A stretch of 64,000 nt of DNA from Bradyrhizobium sp. CCBAU 051011 (GCF_009930815.1 NZ_CP022222.1:2956501-3020500), one strand, 5' to 3'; shown: positions 1 to 8,910, counted from the stretch's first letter. Numbers and translations are program-made. Notes: generated by a model not told the origin, from the sequence alone.

Positions 1-643
1 CTTTCGACGACAACCAGCGCGCTGCCTTGAGAGCCGCCAGATCATCGGTGAACTCGATGATGCAGTGGCTCTGGAGGTCCTCGGGGCTTCTCGGGTTGCC
101 GTTGCGTCCGAGATATGACCGGCTGGCATAGACGGCCCACGGCACATCGGCGATTTTCTTGCCGACCAACACTTCCTCGCGGGCGTCCCCACCGCGAAGT
201 GCAACATCCGCCTCGCTCCTCGACAGGTCCAGAACACGGTCGGTCATGAGCAACTCGATTTTGATGCCTGGATAGCTCTTGTGGAATTTGTCAAGCAGTT
301 CCGACCTCGTGAGGCGATACGCTATCGCCGTAGAACATGTCAGTCGGACGGTTCCTGTCATCCCCTTGTCGAAAGTCGCGGCGTGCCGCGCGAGGGCGCT
401 CGCAGCCTGCTCGACCCGTTCGGCGTAGGGTTGCAGTTCTTTGCCGCAATCGGTGAGCCTGTAGCCGCTCGGGCGGCGCTCCACCAGGGGGCAGCCGAGA
501 CGCTTCTCCAGTTCGACGAGGCGGCGGTGGACGGTGGATTGATTGACGCGCAAAGCCCTTGCTGCGGCCAGGCTGCTGCCTTCCCGTGCGACCGCCAGGA
601 AGTACGTGAGATCGTTCCAGTCGAACATTTTCTGGTTATGCAT
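1..643 (-). CDS. LysR-family transcriptional regulator (3' end cut by window edge)
   Basis: About 214 residues are visible, read from an ATG at 643 to the window edge; the C-terminus lies outside. The N-terminus is a typical LysR winged helix (FDWNDLTYFLAVAREGSSLA, then a recognition segment containing ALRVNQSTVHRRLVELEKRL), followed by the start of a periplasmic-binding-like effector domain (TGTVRLTCSTAIAYRL). A second ATG at 628 is also possible. The gene is divergent from the MBL-fold gene at 781, and a perfect dyad sits between them, so it probably regulates that gene. LysR family membership is clear; the inducer is unknown. Confidence 0.88.
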   Translation of the reverse strand, partial: MHNQKMFDWNDLTYFLAVAREGSSLAAARALRVNQSTVHRRLVELEKRLGCPLVERRPSGYRLTDCGKELQPYAERVEQAASALARHAATFDKGMTGTVRLTCSTAIAYRLTRSELLDKFHKSYPGIKIELLMTDRVLDLSRSEADVALRGGDAREEVLVGKKIADVPWAVYASRSYLGRNGNPRSPEDLQSHCIIEFTDDLAALKAARWLSSK

Positions 644-719
644 TCTTGCCCTCCCGCCGCGCAGCCTTGCTGCTCCATGCCGATCGGGGCCTATGGTATC
701 GACGCTTGCCCATGACAGC

Positions 720-737
720 CATTGGCTTATTCCAATG
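720..737. promoter_or_regulatory. Dyad between divergent LysR and MBL genes (candidate LysR box)
   Basis: CATTGG, 6 nt, CCAATG: a perfect 6-bp inverted repeat that also contains the T-N11-A arrangement (T723, A735) of LysR recognition boxes. It lies in the 137-bp divergent promoter region, 43 nt before the MBL start. Binding is inferred, not shown. Confidence 0.5.
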
Positions 738-780
738 AGTTCGTTCGATGCTCGTCCATCTCGCCGGTCGGGGGAAGACA

Positions 781-1740
781 ATGAAGCTTCGTCATTTCCG
801 AAGTGCACTTGCAGCACTCGGTCTGCTGGCGACCCAGGCCTCTGCACAGGAGCAGCCGCTGTCAACGAAATGCGAGTCGGCGCCTCTGATGACTGCATGG
901 ACCGAACTGGGCGAAAAAGGCAAAGTCGCCCAGTTCATCGAGTATGCTGTCGCGCAGAAGATCGAGCCCTACAAGGCTTTCGATAACGTCTACTACGTTG
1001 GAATCTGCTGGGTGTCGGCCTGGCTTCTCACGTCGCCCCAGGGACATGTGCTGATCGACACGCTTTATGAGCCGTTCACTGAACAGCTCTTGGCGAATAT
1101 CCGTGCGCTAGGGCTCGACCCCAAGGACATCAAGCTTGTGGTCATCACGCACGGTCATTTCGACCATGCCGGCGGCGCAGCGCGCCTTAAGTCCGTTCTG
1201 GGACCTGGGACACGCTTCGCCATGTCACGAGAGGGCTGGCGCGAAGCGGCAGAAGAAGCCGCGCTATCAGCCGCCCGTACCAGACCGTGGACGATGATCG
1301 AGCCTGACATCGTGCTGAGCGATGGTCAGACGGTCACCGGGGGCGAAGTCGCCATTGAGGCGTTCGAGACGCCTGGTCATTCGATGGGAACTATCTCTTT
1401 CGCGTTCGATGCACGTGATGGCGCTCGCACCTACCGCGCGTTCACGGTCGGCGGCCTGGGACTCAATCGCATACGCGGGCCGGACCAAGTAGAAGCGTTC
1501 ATCGCCAGCGTAAAGCGGATTCGAACCCTCACGCAGGATGGTGCACGCCCCGTGGAGTTGCACCTGGCGACACATGGCTTCTCGACGGGTCTTACCGAAG
1601 CGAAAGACCTGCTCAAGACGCGAAAGCCTACGGATCCGCATCCTCTGGTCAACTTGCAGGGTTTCCGGAAGCAACTGGACGACTTACAGGCCGGCGCCGA
1701 GAAGCGGCTCGTCATCGAGCGCCAGAGGAAGGCGAACTGA
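781..1740 (+). CDS. Secreted metallo-beta-lactamase-fold hydrolase, subclass B3-like
   Basis: 319 residues from the ATG at 781, which follows a GGGGA ribosome site; an in-frame ATG at 748 has no such site. Residues 1-23 form a signal peptide ending ASAQ. The zinc signature HGHFDH (H124, H126, D128, H129), H200 in PGHSMG and H265 in ATHGF match the ligand order of subclass B3 enzymes. Length also fits B3 enzymes. The protein probably acts in the periplasm. Whether it hydrolyses beta-lactams or another substrate (lactones, for example) cannot be told from sequence. It faces a LysR gene across a dyad, an arrangement reminiscent of inducible lactamase loci. Confidence 0.85.
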   Translation: MKLRHFRSALAALGLLATQASAQEQPLSTKCESAPLMTAWTELGEKGKVAQFIEYAVAQKIEPYKAFDNVYYVGICWVSAWLLTSPQGHVLIDTLYEPFTEQLLANIRALGLDPKDIKLVVITHGHFDHAGGAARLKSVLGPGTRFAMSREGWREAAEEAALSAARTRPWTMIEPDIVLSDGQTVTGGEVAIEAFETPGHSMGTISFAFDARDGARTYRAFTVGGLGLNRIRGPDQVEAFIASVKRIRTLTQDGARPVELHLATHGFSTGLTEAKDLLKTRKPTDPHPLVNLQGFRKQLDDLQAGAEKRLVIERQRKAN

Positions 1741-1775
1741 TTTCGATGCCGCCAACCAGGAGCCTTAAAGCACAT

Positions 1776-2522
1776 TCATGGAGACGAGTGGCTCCATAGA
1801 CTCATTAGCGCGTGATTGAGCGGCTCTCCGGTGAACTGGATCTCGTGGCCGGCACCTTCGATCACCATGCGGGAAGCGCCGATGCGTTGCGCTAGGTCGT
1901 CACAGATTGCGTCGAACCCTGCACTATGCCCACCCGATATCACGAGTTTGGGGAAGGGGGCAGACGCCAGATTAGCAAGCGGCGGTTCAGCCTCCCAGAT
2001 CGGCCGACCGCGGCGGAAGACGGGTACGAGCGGCACTGCAGCGGCGATCAGTTCGGGGGAAAGAGCGCTCGGATCACTTCCCACAATTTTCAGGAAACGA
2101 ATGACCCATTCCTCGTCCGGAGCCTTCTGATCCCAGAGAGAGCGAATCTCTCCCACGAGTGTCCTCGCTGCTTCATTGTGCTGGCCCAACGCGAAGGTGG
2201 CCGGCTCCAGTAATGTAATAGATAGAGCCGCTTCGGGACGGCGGGCGGCGGCGAACAGCACGCCGAGACCACCGTAGGAATGCCCTACAAGGTGCGCGCC
2301 ATTGCCCATGAGACTGGCAATGTCGTCGGCATCGACTAGAAAATCCTCACCTTGAGCCGCGGGACTTCGTCCATAACCACGCCTGTCCGGAACAATCAGA
2401 CGAAAGCCGCTGTCAGCCAGCGGTCGCTGAGCCTGCCACTCGTCGGATCCTGTTGCCAGTGAACCGTGCACTAACACGACGGGCACGCCCGACCCCCATG
2501 CTTCCATGAACAAATCGCTCAT
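1776..2522 (-). CDS. Alpha/beta hydrolase
   Basis: 248 residues, no signal peptide, cytoplasmic. The oxyanion strand VLVHGS (17-21), nucleophile elbow GHSYGG with Ser82, and C-terminal histidine in GAGHEIQF (about residue 226) form a serine-hydrolase triad. Substrate is unknown. It is convergent with the MBL gene (35 nt between stop codons) and has a long dyad 85-110 nt upstream of its start. Family certain, function generic. Confidence 0.85.
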   Translation of the reverse strand: MSDLFMEAWGSGVPVVLVHGSLATGSDEWQAQRPLADSGFRLIVPDRRGYGRSPAAQGEDFLVDADDIASLMGNGAHLVGHSYGGLGVLFAAARRPEAALSITLLEPATFALGQHNEAARTLVGEIRSLWDQKAPDEEWVIRFLKIVGSDPSALSPELIAAAVPLVPVFRRGRPIWEAEPPLANLASAPFPKLVISGGHSAGFDAICDDLAQRIGASRMVIEGAGHEIQFTGEPLNHALMSLWSHSSP

Positions 2523-2604
2523 TACTCGACCACCCTTTCAATTCGGCAAGGCTTTGGCTCGCTCCATTTCAGCTCACGACAGGGGAGACCCTAGTTGGGC
2601 CGGG

Positions 2605-2633
2605 TACTAGCCATAGGTCGAGAACGGCTAGTA
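2605..2633. promoter_or_regulatory. Inverted repeat upstream of the alpha/beta hydrolase
   Basis: TACTAGCC and GGCTAGTA form a perfect 8-bp inverted repeat with a 13-nt spacer in the 272-bp gap between the hydrolase start (2522) and the TPR gene end (2795). It could be an operator for the hydrolase or a transcription stop for the TPR gene; there is no T-tract in either direction. Confidence 0.35.
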
Positions 2634-2794
2634 GGAGAAGGTGTCCGGGCGGATTGTTCCGCAGCGATCACGAGGGACCGATCCTATGAGAGCGCAACTG
2701 CCTGTTCATACTAGCAAACGTTCCGCGTACATGGCAGCGCGTGGCCGGCTGAGCGCCGGTCCGTGCTGGACGTTATAAAGGTGAGCGTCACGCC

Positions 2795-4633
2795 TCAAAG
2801 ATTTGAAATCTGCAACAGCTTGCGGTCGCCAATCCAGGTTTTCGCAAGATTAGCCTGGGCCTTGCGCATGCCAACGGCATCGCCGCGTGCCTTATGCAAT
2901 TCGGCCAGACCGTAATACGACCAGCCGTTGGCTGGTGCCCGCCGCAGCGCAAGCTCGAATTGCTGCTTCGCCTCAGTGTAGCGACCGGCCTGCAGCAAGG
3001 CTGCTGCGAGCGACTGCCGGATTGGATAATACCAATAAGGCGGTTCCGTATAAGGCAAGGCATCCTGCAAGTTAGCCGCCTGCTCGAACTGAACAACGGC
3101 GCCGCTCTTGTCGCCTTTGCCCTGTGCCACGCGCCCCATGACCACGGTGCGCGCGATACGAAGCACTTCCTGTACCGGTATGTTGGATCCCTTCAGGAGC
3201 TTGAAGTCGGACTCGCGCTCCAATTTCTCGATCGCATCGGCCGCCGCCGTTGCGTCCTCGAAGTTGCCCTGCGCTGCCAGCGCTACGCCGCGGGCATAGA
3301 GCCAGATCGCTTTGACGTAGGGGACAGCATCACCCGGGTCGGGTAGCGCCAGGATGGCCTCCGGTGAACTGAACTGCGCGTGCGCGAAATACGGCGCTGC
3401 TTTGACGGGCTGCACCAGCGCGATGCCACGGGCGGCCTCATCCGGAATGAGCGTTCCCAACTTCTCCGCGGCTGCAATTACGGTTCTCCCGTCGCCCGCC
3501 ATTTGCGCGGACGCCATCACGAAGTGCACGTTGTGCGGATAATAGCCCATCCTGTAGACGCCGGGAGGCGCGTTGGTGTCAGCCAGATATTTTTCGTCGA
3601 CTTTGACAGCGGCCTTATTGTCCTGCAGAGCGTCCAGATAACGCCCAACACGATAATAGATGTGGCTCGGCATGTGCACGAGATGGCCGGCGCCGGGCAC
3701 CGAATTACGCAGGCGGTCCGCATAGGGCTCTGCGCGCTTGGGTCGGTCAGAGGCCTCGACCGCATGGATGTACAAATGGATCGCGCCGGCATGATTTGGA
3801 TTGCGCGCCAGCACTCGCTCCAATGTCGGCACGATTGGTACGCTCTGCGGGTTGGGTTCGCGGCCAACTGGCTTTTTCCAGTAATCCCACGGGCTGAGAT
3901 CCATCACCGCCTCGGCATAAAGCGTGGCGATTTCGTTGTCGTTGGGAAATTGCGCCGCGGCTTTCGCCATTTCGGCGGCATAGGCCTTGTCGAGCGGCGC
4001 ACGATCCGCCTTGGCATCGTTGCTGTAGCGCACAGCGAGAGCGCTGATCAGGGCCTGCTCCCGAGGCGTTGCCTTGCCGGCAAGAGCTATCGCCTTCTGT
4101 GCGGCGGCATAAGCGGGCGCGATGGCATCCTCCTGCATGGGCAGATTGATATTGGGGCCAAGCACCAATGCTTCGCCCCAGAAACACATCGCGCAATCGG
4201 GATCGAGCTTTTGCGCCTTGCGGAACGCGCGTTGCGCCTCACCGTGATTGAAGGCGTAGGCCAGGCGCAGACCCTGATTGAAATAGGCTTGCGCCTTTTC
4301 GTTCTTGGTCGTGATCTTGTAGGTGATGGATCCGAGGCCGTCCCATAGCGGCGGCTCGGTGTCCGCGAATGCCGGTGCAGAAGAGGCAGCACTCATCTCC
4401 GCGCGTGGCACTTCGGTTTGCGCAAGACGAAGCATCATGCCCGGTCGACCGCTCGCGCCCGCTGTCTTGCAGAGCGCAACATCCGGATCAGCGAGGGAAA
4501 TGTCCCTGGCGCTGGCGCCTGCGTCGGCGAGAGTTGCGATATTGTATGCCAGCAGCGCCGCCAACGAGGTGCCTGCGAGAGCTGCGGCTCCAGTGGAAGC
4601 AAGCAGCGTGCGTGAGTGCCTGGAGATGGCCAT
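2795..4633 (-). CDS. Large tetratricopeptide-repeat protein with N-terminal membrane anchor
   Basis: 612 residues from the ATG at 4633 (MAISRHSR), preceded by GGGAG at good spacing; the frame stays open further upstream to 4909 without a better start. A hydrophobic segment at about residues 10-35 is a signal anchor or signal peptide. TPR-type helices follow, beginning around residues 95-130 (NEKAQAYFNQGLRLAYAF..., EAQRAFRKAQKLDP) and recurring to the C-terminus. The segment CAMCFWGEALVLGPNINLP recalls a family of exported TPR proteins seen in rhizobia and sphingomonads, whose function is not known to me. Likely a periplasmic or membrane-associated scaffold. Confidence 0.8.
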   Translation of the reverse strand: MAISRHSRTLLASTGAAALAGTSLAALLAYNIATLADAGASARDISLADPDVALCKTAGASGRPGMMLRLAQTEVPRAEMSAASSAPAFADTEPPLWDGLGSITYKITTKNEKAQAYFNQGLRLAYAFNHGEAQRAFRKAQKLDPDCAMCFWGEALVLGPNINLPMQEDAIAPAYAAAQKAIALAGKATPREQALISALAVRYSNDAKADRAPLDKAYAAEMAKAAAQFPNDNEIATLYAEAVMDLSPWDYWKKPVGREPNPQSVPIVPTLERVLARNPNHAGAIHLYIHAVEASDRPKRAEPYADRLRNSVPGAGHLVHMPSHIYYRVGRYLDALQDNKAAVKVDEKYLADTNAPPGVYRMGYYPHNVHFVMASAQMAGDGRTVIAAAEKLGTLIPDEAARGIALVQPVKAAPYFAHAQFSSPEAILALPDPGDAVPYVKAIWLYARGVALAAQGNFEDATAAADAIEKLERESDFKLLKGSNIPVQEVLRIARTVVMGRVAQGKGDKSGAVVQFEQAANLQDALPYTEPPYWYYPIRQSLAAALLQAGRYTEAKQQFELALRRAPANGWSYYGLAELHKARGDAVGMRKAQANLAKTWIGDRKLLQISNL

Positions 4634-5018
4634 GTCGTGCTCCCAAACGTTCGTCTTATGGGTCCTAAGGCGTTTGGAAAGGTTCAATGATTGCTCCAAA
4701 ATGTCGTGCGGGTGCAGCTGAGGCAACGATACTGTCCCAATGTTGCTGGCGCTGAAGCACCGCTCCCAGATGTCGATCAGCGAACACGGGCTTACTTTTA
4801 GGCGGACAACTAAACACGGCTGGCCAGAACTTCGGCTGTTGGGTCCGTACAGGCATCCCCTAACGCTCCCCACCGCGAGCCTTTCGATCGTTTCGTCCAT
4901 AATTTCCAATCATATTTGGTGCCGGGCCTTGAGATGGGTGAGTTCTCGCAGAGACTTCGTGCTGATTGAATGCTGTTGACCGAAGTCAATGGCTTATCCA
5001 TTACCTAGGCGGAAATTC

Positions 5019-5060
5019 GGAACCCCCTACCCGTAGGCTGTATGCACGCCGGGGGGTTCC
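5019..5060. repeat. Perfect 9-bp inverted repeat, GGAACCCCC / GGGGGTTCC
   Basis: Two perfect 9-nt arms (5019-5027 and 5052-5060) separated by 24 nt. No T-tract follows in either direction, so a classical terminator is unlikely. It may be part of the element's end or origin. Confidence 0.4.
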
Positions 5061-5488
5061 CTTATAACGTTTTTGGCGGCCCTGAAGGGACCCGCGAAAG
5101 ATTTCGGTGCATCGAGTTTAGAAAATAAACTTCTCAACGCGACTCGAAATTCAATTCCGATTCTGACTCGGTGGCGAGTGCATCCCCATGGCCGGGCCTT
5201 GCCCGTGCCATTGCACATTATCAACCGGATAGTTGATTAGGGTATGCCCGCCTTTTCCTTTTCGTTTGTGATTTCTCTTGCGCTTCTACTGCTAGGAAGA
5301 AGGTCCTATCGCGTATCACGGAATGATACGTAACCCGATGATTCTATTTCTCTTGACACAAACGTTCGCCGCCGTGCGTCCGGGCGATCAATCGAGGCCG
5401 TCTGGAGTGAATAAGAGCGCTTCGAGCGCTGACAGCTGGGGCGGGCTATCAGCCGGGGCGGGCAGGTTACCGGCCTATCGGCTATTGA

Positions 5489-5746
5489 ACGGGTTGACGG
5501 GTTAAAATTCAGGCCGCCCATACGCAAACCCCCTATTCCATAGGGGATTGGACGGGTTGAACGGCTTTGCCACCTTTTTGGATCAACTCCCCTTATAATG
5601 GGCCATTCCTATCACGCTAATCGCCATCATGGCCCATATATACACCAATCTTTAAAAAGGCGTCCATGGTGTCAGACGTGTCCAAACTCCTATGGAATGA
5701 GAGGTTTGCGGTCGGACGGGTTTGGCGCGAACCCGTCCTAACCCGT
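5489..5746. repeat. ACGGGTT iteron-like repeats beside the helicase gene
   Basis: Six copies of ACGGGTT: direct at 5489-5495, 5497-5503, 5552-5558 and 5716-5722; inverted (AACCCGT) at 5730-5736 and 5740-5746. The 5716-5736 pair forms a longer inverted repeat, GGACGGGTT and AACCCGTCC around 7 nt. The cluster lies immediately 3' of the element's helicase gene. By analogy with P4-type satellites, whose alpha primase/helicase binds short repeats at its origin, I infer a replication origin. Confidence 0.5.
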
Positions 5747-5752
5747 CCTGTT

Positions 5753-7240
5753 CTAGCTTGCGAACAACCCTTTGTAGCCTAGCTTTTCTGCAAATGCCTT
5801 CCGGGCGTCGCCTAGATTCGGCGCTTCCCACGCCCGTTGACCCCGATACTTCAAGTCGGCGCCGCCGTTCCAGCCATAGCCCTTCAGGCTCTTCAGAACC
5901 ATTTCGTTCGTAACGTTTGCGCGCGGGTTGATGTAGTGAAGGCATTCACGGTACGCCTTCGCGACGACGGTCGGCTTTAGAAAGAATCCGCCGTCCGCCC
6001 AATTGGCGGCCGTAAGTGTTTGCCCTTTGGGTTGGATGATGGCTTCGTCACCGCCGGGTAACTCACCATCGCGCAAGCAGTCATGGTACCACTTGTCGAA
6101 GCCCTTCAGCCCTTGGAATTTCTGTTCGGCCATGGCCTGCGTTTTCGGCACGTCGCCGCCGTACGGCTTCCAGTTGCCAAGGTCCATCGACAGCATTTCA
6201 TGCAGGAACTTCGCGCGCCCGCCTTTGTCTAGTTCGCTGTGCAGGTCGTTCCAGTAGATTCGATTCTCGGAGTCCGCTGGCGCATCAGCCGGGGCGTAGT
6301 GTTCTTCCGACACTCGCGACACGCAATAGCGGCGTTCTTCCAGCCCGGCGGGGACGACCCATTCTTCATTGCTTAGAAAGATCAGAGCGACGCGATTGAC
6401 GCCGCGAAAGCGGTCTAACCCCTTGTAGTGATATTCGCGCTCCGCGCCGGTTATAAGCTTTTTCATCGGACCGAGCCGCTTCACGTCGCCGCCCCACATA
6501 GCTTCTTCGACCGACACTAAGCAAAGCGACTCTAGGTGGCCGGTGAAATCGCCAGTTAGGGCGTCGATGGAGTCAACGGACATGCCGTGACTCCCGAACA
6601 GTCCGACAAGGGTATCGGCGAAAGTTGATTTGCCGACTCCGATGCTACCTAGGAAGACCAACGCAACGCCGGGAAGCTTGTCAGGGTTTTGGAGTTTCCA
6701 CGCAGTCCACTTCAGCACGTAGTTATAGACCGCCGTATCCCCTGCGCACAGGTCATCGCGTATCATCGCCTTGAACAGCTCGCACGACCCCTTGCCGCTT
6801 GGCTCAATCGCGAAGCCGGTCCACAGATTGAGTCGGCCGTTGACGACGCCGCCGGGATCGCCCTTCGTGTCGAATGTCGTTCCATACGCGGTCTTGCGTC
6901 GGGGCCATGTCTGCCACGCTTCGCCAAGCGGTATTGTGTTGGATGCATTCCTCGACAACCCCGTCATGTCGCGTTCGATTCGGAAATTCTCATAGGAGCT
7001 AACGAAGTCGTGTCGGCTATAGGCGGTCCATCGCTTGCCCGCGTCGCTGTCCTGTCGGCTCATGATACGGTATTTGCCGTTTGCGACGACCGCGCAATAT
7101 TTGGTGTTGAGGTCTTCCAACTTCGAGATGGCCTCTTCGGGATAGCCTTCAGCGGCGACTCTGTCGTCGGAGTCGTCTTCCATCGCGTCGAATTCGGCCG
7201 CAGCGCCGGGCGGAATCCAGTCATCGAAGTTGGTTTTCAT
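5753..7240 (-). CDS. Phage/plasmid-type SF3-like DNA helicase (DUF5906-type) of the mobile element
   Basis: 495 residues from the ATG at 7240 (MKTNFDDW), which has GAGGG upstream and lies 10 nt after the primase stop. An ATP-binding core is evident: Walker A GSIGVGKST (198-206), Walker B region LCLVSVEEAMW (about 239-249) and an SF3-like sensor LIFLSNEEWVVPAGLEER (about 287-304). This matches the helicase half of P4-alpha-like primase/helicases (DUF5906 / DUF927-related). It would unwind DNA at the element's origin, together with the primase encoded just upstream. In P4 the two activities are one protein; here they are split. Confidence 0.82.
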   Translation of the reverse strand: MKTNFDDWIPPGAAAEFDAMEDDSDDRVAAEGYPEEAISKLEDLNTKYCAVVANGKYRIMSRQDSDAGKRWTAYSRHDFVSSYENFRIERDMTGLSRNASNTIPLGEAWQTWPRRKTAYGTTFDTKGDPGGVVNGRLNLWTGFAIEPSGKGSCELFKAMIRDDLCAGDTAVYNYVLKWTAWKLQNPDKLPGVALVFLGSIGVGKSTFADTLVGLFGSHGMSVDSIDALTGDFTGHLESLCLVSVEEAMWGGDVKRLGPMKKLITGAEREYHYKGLDRFRGVNRVALIFLSNEEWVVPAGLEERRYCVSRVSEEHYAPADAPADSENRIYWNDLHSELDKGGRAKFLHEMLSMDLGNWKPYGGDVPKTQAMAEQKFQGLKGFDKWYHDCLRDGELPGGDEAIIQPKGQTLTAANWADGGFFLKPTVVAKAYRECLHYINPRANVTNEMVLKSLKGYGWNGGADLKYRGQRAWEAPNLGDARKAFAEKLGYKGLFAS

Positions 7241-7250
7241 CACATGGCCC

Positions 7251-8234
7251 TCACATATCGTCCGGGAATTCTTCATCGGTAACGGCATTGGCGGGGACCA
7301 AGTCGCTTGCGTTGTTGTCGCGCAGTATCTTGAAGAGCGTTCGAATCGTCACCACGCGGCCGTCACGTTCGGTGTGCAGCGAATCCCATCGCTTGCCGAT
7401 TCGCTCCGCGTCGTCTGCGTAGTCCGGGTCTGATACTGACCACTTGATAAACTCGCTACGGGCTTCGCCTGCGCTGGCATGGTGACATGCCTGCATCAGC
7501 GGAAGCCATTTGTCGTTTGAGTTGAACCTTCGCGGATTCAGCCGCGCGAGCGCCTCGGCAATCTGCGAAAGCGTCCACTCGCCGCCTTCGCCCCCGCCGC
7601 CTTCGAGGGGAGTCCGCTTGATGGCGCGCAACAAGGCGCCCGGAATTTTTGGCAAACCGGCCTTGATGTCGGGATGGGCGGGCGACCAATAGTAAGGCTT
7701 GCGGTTCGGATGCATCGAACCGGCGGCAACGACCTGACGGCCTTTCGATTTGAATTCAAGGCCTGGGTATGCGTCTAGCGTTTCACGGATCAGCACGTCG
7801 GCGGGCTTGCGCATGTAGCAGTGCCAGCCGCCGGACCCGGTGTAGACGCGTGGGAAGGCGTCGCCGTCGGTTCCCAGGTCAAAACACAACGCGACAAAAC
7901 TGGTGTCGCCGCCGTTGCGGGGGTCAACGTCGAGAACGACTAGTTCATCGGTCAAGCGCACGCCGACATTGTAGCCGCGTTCGATGCAGATCGCCCGGAC
8001 CGTCCGACTATTGTAGTTTCGGACCGGCCAAGCCGTATGCAGCGGATGCTTGCCGATGGCTTCCTTGACCCATTTGCCCTTTTTCAAAACCCATCGGACT
8101 TGAAAAGGCCTGTACAGCGGAATCAGCGGAAAGACGTCCACGTCATAGCGCATCAAGTCTTTGCGCCGCTCGCGCGGAATCGTTCCTTTGCCCCCGGCGA
8201 TCTTTTGTTTCATAGTCATAGCCTTCGAGTCCAT
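7251..8234 (-). CDS. Bifunctional DNA primase/polymerase (Prim-Pol) with PriCT-like C-terminus
   Basis: 327 residues. The N-terminal Prim-Pol domain shows GVRLTDELVVLDVDP with acidic metal-binding D102 and D104, then YTGSGGWHCYM and GLEFKSKGRQVVAAGSMHP, all standard for this archaeo-eukaryotic primase family in plasmids and phages. The C-terminal part (RFNSNDKWLPLMQACHHASA...) resembles the PriCT-2 domain. Start taken as the first ATG (8234); ATGs at 8219 and 8213 are possible, the former with GAAGG close upstream. It synthesises primers for element replication and sits directly upstream of the helicase. Confidence 0.85.
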   Translation of the reverse strand: MDSKAMTMKQKIAGGKGTIPRERRKDLMRYDVDVFPLIPLYRPFQVRWVLKKGKWVKEAIGKHPLHTAWPVRNYNSRTVRAICIERGYNVGVRLTDELVVLDVDPRNGGDTSFVALCFDLGTDGDAFPRVYTGSGGWHCYMRKPADVLIRETLDAYPGLEFKSKGRQVVAAGSMHPNRKPYYWSPAHPDIKAGLPKIPGALLRAIKRTPLEGGGGEGGEWTLSQIAEALARLNPRRFNSNDKWLPLMQACHHASAGEARSEFIKWSVSDPDYADDAERIGKRWDSLHTERDGRVVTIRTLFKILRDNNASDLVPANAVTDEEFPDDM

Positions 8235-8312
8235 CGTTGCCTGGCCCCGTCACGAGTTGCCATCGTGCGGGGCCGTTCCTTTTGGCGATGGCGGGTCGCC
8301 AAGTTGAAAAAC

Positions 8313-8516
8313 TTACCTGACGTTCCGCGCGCCGTCGCGCTTGCGCTTCCAAGCCGCGAGTTCACGCCGGTTGTAGAAACGAACGCCGCCGATCTTGATC
8401 GAAGACGGAAAGCCCGGTTCGCGCGCCCGATGGCGGAAGTTGTCCAGCGTCTCGCCGACAAGCCTTGCCGCTTCGGGCGTCGCGGCGACGTCTGCAAGTT
8501 TTGGCGTCGTGTTCAT
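8313..8516 (-). CDS. AlpA-family small HTH regulator / excisionase-like protein
   Basis: 67 residues. The middle part, ATPEAARLVGETLDNFRHRA, followed by SSIKIGGVRFYNRRELAAWK, is the MerR-like winged helix of AlpA/excisionase proteins, which bind element ends or promoters. In P4-like elements AlpA activates the integrase gene or assists excision. It lies between the primase gene and a small unknown gene, in the leftward operon. Confidence 0.72.
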   Translation of the reverse strand: MNTTPKLADVAATPEAARLVGETLDNFRHRAREPGFPSSIKIGGVRFYNRRELAAWKRKRDGARNVR

Positions 8517-8544
8517 GGTCGTGGTCCTTCTGTCTGCTAGGAGG

Positions 8545-8877
8545 TTAGCGGGCCGGGATTTTGGGAGTCAAAGGAACGTTTGCGCCATCACGACGCCAAC
8601 GCCGCTTTGCCGCCAGTGATTGCTTCGCCCACTTCAGCGCCGCTTCCGGCGTCAGCCCGAGCGCACATTCGCGATTGAGCGCCGTTGCAAGCAATTCGCG
8701 AGTTGGTTCGTCCAGATGCCCGGCGACCTCTTCAACGAACACGCGCCGGTTACTGAGCATCTGCCACGTGAATTTCTGCTTCGCGGTCGCGGACCTCAGC
8801 GCGATGCTGTAGCGGGAATAGGTGGCACGTAGGAGACGCAACAGTTCATCGTTGGGGGGCAGGTGTGACTTGGGCAT
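8545..8877 (-). CDS. Unknown protein of the mobile element
   Basis: 110 residues, basic, predicted mainly helical (LLRLLRATYSRYSIALRS, TRELLATALNRECALGLTPEAALKWAKQSLAAKRRW). I do not recognise a family. It is in line with its neighbours (28 nt upstream of the AlpA-like gene) and has coding-like codon use. The Arg/Lys-rich C-terminus suggests nucleic-acid binding, as speculation only. Confidence 0.55.
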   Translation of the reverse strand: MPKSHLPPNDELLRLLRATYSRYSIALRSATAKQKFTWQMLSNRRVFVEEVAGHLDEPTRELLATALNRECALGLTPEAALKWAKQSLAAKRRWRRDGANVPLTPKIPAR

Positions 8878-8910
8878 AACGACCTCTCCAGGGCTGACAC
8901 TTATTGCGGA

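Larger units (their letters stand above)
4634..5752. other. Long intergenic stretch holding the presumed origin-proximal end of the mobile element
   Basis: No convincing gene. Small frames (e.g. 5027-5224 minus, 5323-5505 plus) lack ribosome sites and family resemblance. The stretch contains the TPR gene's promoter region, a strong inverted repeat (5019-5060), a short palindrome CCCCTAT-TCC-ATAGGGG (5530-5546) and the ACGGGTT repeat cluster (5489-5746). The left junction of the element is expected here or further left; no tRNA gene or att copy is visible. Confidence 0.55.

Noticed and set aside
3380..4348. 322-codon plus-strand frame opposite the TPR gene
   Set aside because: Antisense shadow; no ribosome site or family resemblance.
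5578..5599. TTGGAT and TATAAT promoter-like boxes
   Set aside because: Spacing is only 10 nt, and it would transcribe toward the end of a minus-strand gene.
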